Shown: piece after piece, positions 56,043-64,000 of the stretch
Layout: each line of letters opens with the position of its first letter
How positions within the stretch are numbered: position 1 is the first letter of the stretch
Assembly: GCA_009733575.1 (NCBI GenBank)
Contig: ML769724.1
Coordinates: 1 to 64,000, forward strand
DNA length: 64,000 bases
Direction: 5' to 3'
From: Gymnopus androsaceus JB14
Lineage: Eukaryota > Basidiomycota > Agaricomycetes > Agaricales > Omphalotaceae
Program-made: the position numbers and the translations under genes
The notes under the pieces: model-generated
What the model saw: the letters and a program-made list of their open reading frames with translations, nothing else
Databases searched by the model: none
Told to the model about the DNA's origin: nothing

Positions 56043-58435
56043 GTGGGGACCAGCTTTGGTGAGCATGGTAAACCAGTGCATTTACACACTGACCATAGTT
56101 ATGAAGCAACTGATTGGTTGGAGGAACCTCAGATGAAGTCCAAGGACAAATCATTTGCACAGTACATGGTTTTTCAAACAAGTCTCCTAACCCAGTACAG
56201 CACTACTGTTAAACTTCTTCATTCTGATCATGGGGGAAGGGAGAGTTTCTCAGTAACAAATTCACAGCATATTTGGAATGCATTGGAACACAATGATGTC
56301 TTACAGTATATGATACCCCGGAACACAATGGTATAGTGGAATGGGCACAGCAAACTTTGTTCAATGCAGTTTGAAGTCTTTTGATCTTATCAGGACTCCT
56401 GAAATGGCTGTGGGGATTCATGATGAGATATGCAGTATATGTTTGGAATAGGACACTGAAGAAATCCATTGGAATGGCTACACCTTATGAGAAACAGTTT
56501 GGTATTAAACTGAACATTGCTAATCTTCATATCTTTGGCAGTATTGTTTATGTTAAACATGAAAAGGAACCTGGGAAATTGGAACCACAGGCACAAGAAA
56601 GACACTGGATAGGACTCAAACCCAAATCAAATGGTCACTACATCTATTGGCCACATTGAGGGGGAGGATGGAAATTTAGGAAATTTGGAAACATCTGTCA
56701 CTGAGTTGGAACAGCCTGTCATCCCAGTTCCAGAAGAAATTGCCAAACCCATTCCACCAGATGAAGTATCCGGCAAATGAGTCAGACAACTACCAAGAAA
56801 ATCAGGGATGTCACTGAAGGAATTGGAGAAGGAAGTGATGAGTTCTGATATCTTACTGCATTTCTAGGACAGGTAACATCAGAAATCAAATCCGATCCTT
56901 TATCTGTTGCAGAAGCTATGCAACAACCTGACAGTTCCAAATGGTATGATGCCATGAAGGATGAAATCTCCAGACTCCAGGAGCATGGAATATATACAAT
57001 CATCACTCCACCTCCAGATGCCAACATTCTCACATCCAAATGGGTCTATTGGACCAAGAAGAATGAACAAGGTCATATCACAGGACACAGAGGTTGTCTT
57101 GTTGTACATGGATTTAATCACATTCCAGACATTGATTACTTCCCAGATGAAACCTTCACATCTTTTGCAAAACTTGCATCAGCCCATGCTATACTTAGCA
57201 TTGGAGCTGAGAAGAGCATGATTATTCACCAGATGGATGTGAAAGCTGCTTATCTTTATGGGAAATTGGACAACAACAAGTGCATTTATATGAAGGCACC
57301 TCCTGGCATAGATATAGGGGTAAAACCAGGTCAAACATTACAGCTCAAACTTGCACTTTACAGACTTCAGCAAGCCAGTTGACAATGGTATATGTGATTC
57401 AGGGAAATCATGACTCAACTTGGGTTTAAATGGTCTGATTTTGATCATGCTGTTTTCTATTGCACTAATCCCTTCACCATCATTTTCATACATGTCAATG
57501 ACATGACATTGGTTACAAAAACCCTGGCCATCATGGAGAAGCTGAAGAAAGATATTGGTGCAATAATTGAAGTTATTGATTCTGGTGAAATCCATTGGCT
57601 ACTTGGGATTGAGATCTGGAGATCTCTCCATAATAAGACAATTCACCTATCTCAGCAGTCATACATTGATGCCATACTCTCTCACTATGGATTCTTCGAT
57701 ATAAAACCACTCTCTATTCCTTTCAATCTCCACATTCACCTTACCAAAGACCAATCACCCAAAACAGTTGAGGAAATCACTTTCATGTGCAAAAAACCCT
57801 ATAGAGAGGCCCTTGGCACTCTCCAATACTTATCCATTGCTACAAGGCCTGATATCACCTATGCAGTATCTATCCTGGCCCACTTTTCCCAAAATCCCAG
57901 CATCACACACTGGAACAGTATACACTGTGTCTATGCCTATCTCAAATACACCCAAGATTTTGGCTTAGCTCCTGCAGAGAGCAGGAAGACAGAGTCCTAG
58001 GCTTTTTGGATGCCAATGGTATGTCCCAGGAGGATTGACATGCCATATCTGGGTATGTTTTCATGTTGAATGGCAGAGCAGTATCTTGGTTGTCAAAATG
58101 ATAGGATACCATTTCCTTATCCACCATGGAAGCCAAGTATATTGCTTTGACCCAGGTGGCCAAAAAGTGATCTGGCTTAGGAACCTCTTATCAGAATTTT
58201 TTGGTCCCATTACTCATCCAATCTCTATCATGCCAGACAATCAATTAGCCATTGCATTGGCAAAGGATGATTGTTTTCATGCCAGGACCAAGCACATCAA
58301 TATCCAGTATCATTTTATTCATTATGTCATTGAGGAAGGAAAAATTTATCTTACTTACTGCCCTACTGAAAATATGACAGCAGACATTTTCACCAAAGCC
58401 TTACCTTTGATGAAGGCCAAACACTGAACAATTTG
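56043..58435 (+). pseudogene. Copia element 2 pol remnant
   Basis: The integrase end keeps HSDHGG and AVYVWNRTLKKSIGMATPYE. A deletion of about 60 bp lies near 56655 compared with element 1. The reverse transcriptase has SKWYDAMKDEISRLQEHGIY, HQMDVKAAYLYGKLD, TRPDITYAVSILA and HWLLGIEI. Its polymerase box reads HVNDM instead of YVDDM. The RNase H part has NQLAIALAKDDCFHARTKHI and ADIFTKALPLMKAKH. Stops occur after YRLQQAS (57380) and at about 56660. Confidence 0.85.
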
Positions 58436-58699
58436 CTGCATTCATGGGACTTGCAAAGGTTTGAGGAGGAGTGTTGGAATATCAAAGGCAAATTTTTGTC
58501 TATCTATCTATGGAACACTTTCTTGTAGTCTCCAACTGTTTTTAATATTGTATCACTATCCCATGCACTCCACTACTATTGTCTCACAGTCTCCACTCAG
58601 TCTCTTGGAGTATTCACCTACTCTCTTGCTGTACTCACTTTACCATATGCATAGTAGCCACAGACATTCATGCAGTAGCTACTTGCCTGATATACTGTA

Positions 58700-60889
58700 A
58701 CATTACAACCAAAAGTTCAGCCATATTTAGCATGACACTCTGATTCAGTCAGCCATCAGTTCAGCCATGTGCATGATGCATGATGTGCATGGAGTTCAGT
58801 TCAGTGCACCGCAGGCATGGCTTAATTATGCACAATGATGAGTTAGATATGTGCTAGGTATGAAAACCAACCAAACAACAATCACCCCAATCAGATTTAA
58901 TCCAAAAGGTTTAATTAATGCAAGGAAGGAGGTTGTCAAAGACTCCCTCTACTACTACTATTTAATTCGTAAAGAAAGCACTCGACAGAGGCACAGGCAG
59001 TGCAAATGAACAAGGTTTGTATTGGAGGAAGGTTGTGAAAAGCCAACAAACATATGACGACGTGCTGAACTAATTGAGGGGAAAAGCAAACACCAAAGCA
59101 TGGGTCAAGTATGCTGACTCAACAAACAACTTTGCGTATCTGCATGAACACCAAGGCACGGGTCAAGTACACCGGCTCAACAAATGACTTCGCGTATCCA
59201 AGGTGAAACACCCAAGCATGGGTCAAGTATGCCAACTCAACAAACAACTTAGCATGAATAGGGAGCCTTTACGTTGCCATGCAATGATACTCCAACTTTC
59301 AGGTAATCCTGCAAGTTACCTAACAAGCTTATACGACTGCTGCGCAAGTCACTTGAGTAGGCGTTTTTAACACACTCAGTGAAGAGCGGGCAAGAGGTAA
59401 AACAAGTTGGTAAGCTAGGTAACACTCTGAGAAGCTTCCTCCCTAAAACTACACCAAGCCAACACTTGGGTCCAAGACCTTTCCTAATCAACAACAGGCT
59501 CAGCAAGATGTGCACGTTAGGCTCCACCTGTGGTCATAAGACTGATGTGACTTCCCTCCGAGATGAAAACCAGGAATGCTTGACTTAATAGACGGGAAGT
59601 AGATTGAATTGCCTCAGTATTATTAAGGTTACAAGAAGGCCACCTGTTTCAAAGGTTGTATAGACTGATCTTATCCACCTGCGGATGTCAGATACTATAC
59701 AGGTCCTAAGATAAAACTGCATTTCAGGTATCAAGTCTAACTTGTCATTCCGAGATAGAGTAGCTACCTTATATACTGAGCGAGATATAATAAATAGGAA
59801 AATGAGAGAAACTGAGTGAGATAAAGTGAAACAGAATAAGTAAATAGGAAAAGATAAAATAATGTCTATATATGCATGTGTACTATGGTTTTGCCTTGTT
59901 GTCTCTCTGCCTTGTTCATTTGTCTTCCTCAATTAGGTCAACTTTTGGGTTTTTGGTCCAAATCAACTCAAGTCATTTGTCTTTTTACAAAGCTCGCCAG
60001 TTCCTTTAGCAGAACAGCCCTCGGAAGTATTCTATGTTTTTCCTTGCCAATGGGAGACTAGTTATTATTCCTAGTTCCATGCGGCCTCGAGTCTAGATGC
60101 TTGGTAGCATATGGATCTTGGGAAAATGCTAAGGCTCAGATAGAGATTCTTCCTAGTTGTTCCATGCTCCTGAAGTAGCTACAGCAAGTTTGATCATGTG
60201 GCTGCATTGGCTTGCCGCAACTATTTGCCTAAGTGCTTTTGTGCCAATGAGCATCAACTTTTGGGGGCGCCAGTTAAGGTGCTTACCCATCTCAGTCCAT
60301 CTTGCTTCATTTAATAAAATTGAGTGTCATGAAGACTCCTCGGTGAGCTGATTGCGGAAGCAATGCCTTGGTTAAGACTTCGATCCCTTGGGTATATCCT
60401 TCAATGACCTAGCCTAGTATAGCTTGTATGTGGGCTCGTTTATCTGCCTTGGTCAGCAACTTGTTATCCAACAAGCTTGCCTTGCTACACCATACCGCAC
60501 ATAGGACTTTGATTGAGGTGCATTCACAAAGTTAAGTATGATACCATTATGCGTACCGTTACTCTGCAACCTCTTGGGTACAATAGGCCCTCAATGGATT
60601 TCAACTATCAGCTCGGGCTCACTATAGTTCTCTTATTGACCATGTTTTGTTACAAACAGAACTTAGGATTATCAGTTCTGTGCAGTTCTAGCCTTAGCCA
60701 AAAAATTGGCGTATCAACAATTCATGAGAAAAATTTGATTTATATGGCACATAACTCCCAGAAAACAAATTAGTAGCGTGGCAATCTGGAAAATACCCAG
60801 TTCAGGCCCTGGCATGATGCATGACGAATCTGGAAATTCAAGAGTTCAGAGGGTTGCGTGATGTGTGACTGAACTTTTGGTTGTAATAC
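58700..60889. mobile_element. Non-autonomous TIR element in the Copia 2 LTR
   Basis: The core ATTACAACCAAAAGTTCAG near 58702 recurs inverted (CTGAACTTTTGGTTGTAAT) ending at about 60887. TA flanks both ends (58698-58699 and 60890-60891) in an ACTG-TA-CAGT target, so a TA duplication is likely, as in Tc1/mariner-type insertions. Repeats of TTCAG, GCATGATG and GTGTGAC lie just inside both ends. No transposase is readable. Interior frames (for example at 59249-59527) have no recognisable motifs. Confidence 0.8.
59091..59256. repeat. Three tandem copies of a 50-60 bp unit
   Basis: Units at about 59091, 59149 and 59209 share CATGGGTCAAGTATGC, ACTCAACAAACAACTT and GCGTATC. The third copy is shorter. 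Confidence 0.8.
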
Positions 60890-61062
60890 TACAGTATTTT
60901 ACATACATAGGACCATATATAAGTCTAGGTACAATACCCTGTAATAAAAAAAGTGGTCCTTTCATCCCCATCAATCTGTGTGATCATTCTACTAAGTGCT
61001 GTGTGCACCTACTGCTGCTACTTCCTATTTAGGAAAGTAACTCTAATACTATACTCAGTGGT

Positions 61063-61450
61063 TTTGATGTGGACTTGAAGGCCTTGCTTTCACAATAAGA
61101 ATGAAAGTAATTGCTTCAAGGTTTCCGCTGAAGAATCACCTTTCAGTGCCCAGTCAGAACAGGCACTGAAATATTGTCTTTTGGGAACCAGCTGAAAGGT
61201 TCTTTGAAAAAATTACTTTCACTCTTATTGTGAAAGCAGGCACATGAGAAGGCTACAAAATTCTGCTCAACAGAAGTGTGTCCTGAAAGATGCATGTGAT
61301 TCCAGATGAACCATAAATGGGCATGGGAAATATCACGTGAGTGCCAATATACCATCTGTGGCTTATCAAAATATTTCAGGATGCATTTCTGCCAAGCAGA
61401 ATTTTGTGACCTTCCCATTTGAGGGCTTTCAAGTCCACATTGAAACTATT
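61063..61450. repeat. Small hairpin/MITE-like repeat
   Basis: GATGTGGACTTGAAGGCC near 61066 is mirrored by GGGCTTTCAAGTCCACATTG near 61425. Inside, CTTTCACAATAAGAATGAAAG (61088) is mirrored near 61210-61237. It sits right after the Copia LTR. The precise ends are uncertain. Confidence 0.6.
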
Positions 61451-61703
61451 GGTTTCAGGATTCAATTGAAAACTGTCATTTCAGAAAACTCATAATTCAG
61501 AAGGTCTAAATTTAATTTCTTCATAACTCTATTGAAATATTTCATTTCTCACAATGCTTCAGTCAGACTGAAGCATAATCACTGGCAATGTATGTACTTT
61601 TGGTGTGGCTGATATCTAATGAATTGGATACCAAATCGGCCGAGCAGCTTTTTCTCCCTTCTGAGTGTGACCTTTACACAGCCAATCCATATCCCATCTT
61701 AGC

Positions 61704-62225
61704 CGAAAGGTCAACGTTCCAGAATCCGGTCTTTTTCTCCTACGCCAGCACTGTATCAAGGCCATTGGAGCCACTTGCTGATCATCAAGGAATCAAACAG
61801 TACCTTCGTGGTCACCGTTTATCGATAACGCAATTCTTAGCCAAAGGTAATTCAACGTTTCAAAATCGGGTCTTTTTCTCCTACGACAGCGCCGTATCAA
61901 TGTCATTGGAACCACTTGCTGATCATCAAGGAATCATGGAATCAAACAGTACCTCCGTGGTCACCGTTTATCGATAACGGAATTCTGAGTCAAGGGTAAT
62001 TCAACATTTCAAAATCGGGTCTTTTTTTCCTACGACAGTGCCGTATCAATGTCATTGGAGCCACTTGCTAATCATCAAGGAATCAAACAGTACCTTCGTG
62101 GTCACCGTTTATCGATAACGGAATTCTCAGCCAAAGGTAATTCAACGTGTCAAGATCGGGTCTTTTTCTCCTCAGTGAACATCAAGGAATCAAAAAATTC
62201 GGGGAATATTGTGGTCACCGTTCAC
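61704..62225. repeat. Array of about 3.5 tandem units of roughly 140 bp
   Basis: Units start at about 61711, 61850, 61999 and 62140. Each contains TCAACGTTTCAAAATCGGGT, CTTTTTCTCCTACGACAG, GCCACTTGCTGATCATCAAG and GGTCACCGTTTATCGATAAC. The array ends about 160 bp before the peptidase gene. The first two units are open in one frame from 61588 to 61977; the later units are not. Confidence 0.85.
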
Positions 62226-62386
62226 TGACTTCACCCACGTCCCCAAAAAGCTCCAACCATTTTCAATCATCACTCATAGGAATCTGATGCATTCTGATGC
62301 ATTGGTGTATATGGAAAGATGCGAAATAATCACAACGGGAAAAAGGCAGTGTCCAATGTCCGGGGGCCTATCTTGGTTGCTGTAAA

Positions 62387-64000
62387 ATGGCGGGTCCGTT
62401 TCGCTTCACCGCTTCATCCCTTAATTTTCATCCCATTATGTTACATTCCAGGCGCGCGCCTTACGGTAACTGGGTCTCTCCAATCACTGCTGAAGCAGTC
62501 GCGTCGCAGGTTAGTGCAAATTTTCGTTCTGTATTCGCTGCTCACAACGTTGAGTTATTTTGCATCTTCAGAGTCTCTCGGGAGGCATTGAGGATGTTAT
62601 TGTGGATCCTGTGACTTCGAGGGTTTATTTTGCACAAAAGCGTCCCGAGGAAGGTGTGCTTCTACTCACTGTATTTCAAATTTGAGTCAACCCTTACTTT
62701 TTGTGAAGGTGGCAGGTCAGCAATAGTCGATGCAAACACTTGGCAGGATCTCTTTGACGGATCTTGGGATGCACGTACCCAGGTCAGTTCGGTTGCTTTT
62801 CAATAGGAATACTCAACCGATCAAACCTGTATTATCGATAGGTACATGAATACGGAGGTGCCGCTGCTGTGGTGGTTGAGGATGTACTATATTTCTCCAA
62901 CATATCGGACCACCGAGTCTACAAATGCATGGCAGGTCAAAAGCCTCAGCCCATTACCCCTCGTTAGTCATGGTATCCCTTCAATCATTGCCTATGCTCA
63001 CAGGTCGTCCTCTAGATAATCCAATGCAACGTTTTGCGGATTTTGCGGTTCATCCAGAATACCCGGAACTCATTGTATCAGTAATGGAGGATCACACAAA
63101 TCCTCACCCCCGGAATGTCCGAACATCTCTTGTACTCATTAACTCTGCAACAAGTAATGTCTTACAACTAATTCAAGGAGCTGATTTCTATGCTTGTCCA
63201 AGGTTCAGCCCCAATGGGAAGTATCTTTTGTGGCAACAGTGGTAAGTAACAACAACATGCACAGTACTTGTTTAAAAGCAGACCTGCTAAATCTCGCTTT
63301 AGGTTTTTCCCAGACATGCCTTTCCAAAGTTCGGAAATCAAAGTCACATTTGTGACAATCTCTCGCAACTTCTCAAGCCTAGAAATAGGTTCCATTGTCC
63401 ATGTAGCTGGGAAACCAGAGGCAGTTTCTGCGCAAGATCCAAATTGGGCTTCCGACAACTGCCTCTTCTTCACTTCAGACATCAGTGGATTTCAGAATCC
63501 CTGGAAATTTACCTTTGAGAATGCAAACCTCCTTGATGGTCGAGCGTCTCCAATTCTTCTCGAACCCATTGAAGAGGAATTTGGCCTTCCTCAATGGTGG
63601 CTTTCCCGACATTCATCTGGGGCCATTAGCAGCACATCAGTGGTTTTCATGGCCATGCGCGACGGTCATTCTGTCTTATATGTCTTTCATATCCACAACG
63701 GCTCGTGGGTTGAAGTAAAGACTCCGTATGTGCAAATCGAGTGGATTCATGGTGACAGAAAGGGCAAAGCTGTCATGCTTGGATTAGCTGCTGATTCAGA
63801 TGAAGTTTTGGCGCAATTGACACTTAGTGCTCAAGGCCAACCTCAGCTCACTTCATTGTCCCCGCCGTCACAGGAAAGCGAATCTCTACCCCTATCATTC
63901 ATTTCCCCAGGCGAATATCATAAACTTTCACTGCCTCCTGATTCAAGAACGTGTCATATCACCTACTACGCTCCCAAAAATCCAAACTATGACGGAGGTC
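62387..64000 (+). CDS. S9-family serine peptidase (prolyl-oligopeptidase-like), N-terminal part
   Basis: The gene starts at the ATG at 62387 and runs off the window. Exons 62387-62509, 62572-62653 and those from 62709 join in frame through several 50-70 bp introns (further donors near 62783, 62962 and 63241). Motifs are APYGNWVSPITAEAV, GGIEDVIVDPVTSRVYF, VHEYGGAAAVVVEDVLYFSN, PGADFYACPRFSPNG-like sequence and WASDNCLFFTSDISGFQNPW. These are the beta-propeller blades of dipeptidyl/acylaminoacyl-peptidase-like S9 proteins. The alpha/beta-hydrolase half with the Ser-Asp-His triad lies beyond 64000, so activity cannot be judged here. No disruption is seen in the visible part. Related peptidases process precursor peptides in some fungal pathways; many others are housekeeping. 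Confidence 0.85.

Larger units (their letters stand above)
56043..61048 (+). mobile_element. 5'-truncated Copia element 2 with split 3' LTR
   Basis: Starting inside integrase at about 56043, the plus strand is homologous to element 1 through integrase, reverse transcriptase, RNase H, polypurine tract (58450-58471) and LTR (58472-61048). The 5' LTR, gag and protease are absent. The LTR is interrupted by a 2.19 kb inverted-repeat element at 58700-60889. No target duplication is expected or seen because the 5' end is lost. Confidence 0.88.
58472..61048 (+). repeat. 3' LTR of Copia element 2, split by an insertion
   Basis: LTR sequence runs from TGTTGGAATATCAAAGG at 58472 to 58699, and again from 60890 to AACTCTAATA at 61048. 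The intervening 2.19 kb is foreign. Confidence 0.85.

Noticed and set aside
59091..59256. CRISPR-like spaced repeats
   Set aside because: Repeats are adjacent imperfect tandem units without unique spacers, in a eukaryotic sequence.
58851..60780. Possible genes inside the 2.19 kb TIR element
   Set aside because: Frames are short and carry no motifs; no transposase signature could be found.
61588..61977. RiPP precursor with two repeated cores
   Set aside because: No clear signal peptide or dibasic cleavage sites flanking cores, and the repeat array loses the frame in later units.

Overview
This window looks like a gene-poor, transposon-rich stretch of a mushroom-forming basidiomycete genome (probably Agaricomycetes). 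The genes are interrupted by 50-80 bp GT-AG introns. The gene families are ones I associate with that group: UstYa-like DUF3328 proteins, a small membrane-protein family with an RRPxQFxGLE motif, and seven-helix proteins with a TYIDNRNYPGG motif. The mobile DNA includes KDZ, Copia, tyrosine-recombinase, hAT-derived and integrase-type elements. No ribosomal RNA, CRISPR array or bacterial operon structure is visible, and I could not support any tRNA.

Layout. 0-8 kb: a UstYa-like gene (+), an RRPxQF membrane-protein gene (-), a decayed and an intact paralogue of a seven-helix membrane protein (+), and a second RRPxQF gene (+). 8.5-19 kb: a Copia fragment, an unrecognised degenerate gene, and a 6.45 kb KDZ-type DNA transposon with roughly 310 bp terminal inverted repeats and a perfect 8 bp target duplication. 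19-36 kb: a mosaic of relics. It contains a tyrosine-recombinase fragment, a HECT-like E3 ligase pseudogene, side-by-side pieces of RNA polymerase II RPB1 and of an ABC-C transporter, and a retroviral-type integrase pseudogene split by a solo LTR. It ends with an RNase H plus tyrosine-recombinase (DIRS-like) relic. 36-38.5 kb: two large inverted-repeat structures, one a near-perfect 675 bp palindrome. 39-47.3 kb: an MFS transporter, a second UstYa-like gene, a hAT-derived pseudogene and a third UstYa-like gene (-). 48.7-61 kb: two Copia elements with nested insertions. 61.7-64 kb: an array of about 140 bp repeats, followed by the start of an S9-family serine peptidase gene that leaves the window.

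How the genes may work together. Three UstYa-like proteins, an MFS exporter, an S9 peptidase and repeated small membrane proteins would fit a peptide-derived secondary-metabolite locus broken up by transposons. I found no convincing precursor peptide, so this is only an inference. Most mobile-element genes carry stops or frameshifts. Some shifts fall in homopolymer runs and could be assembly errors.
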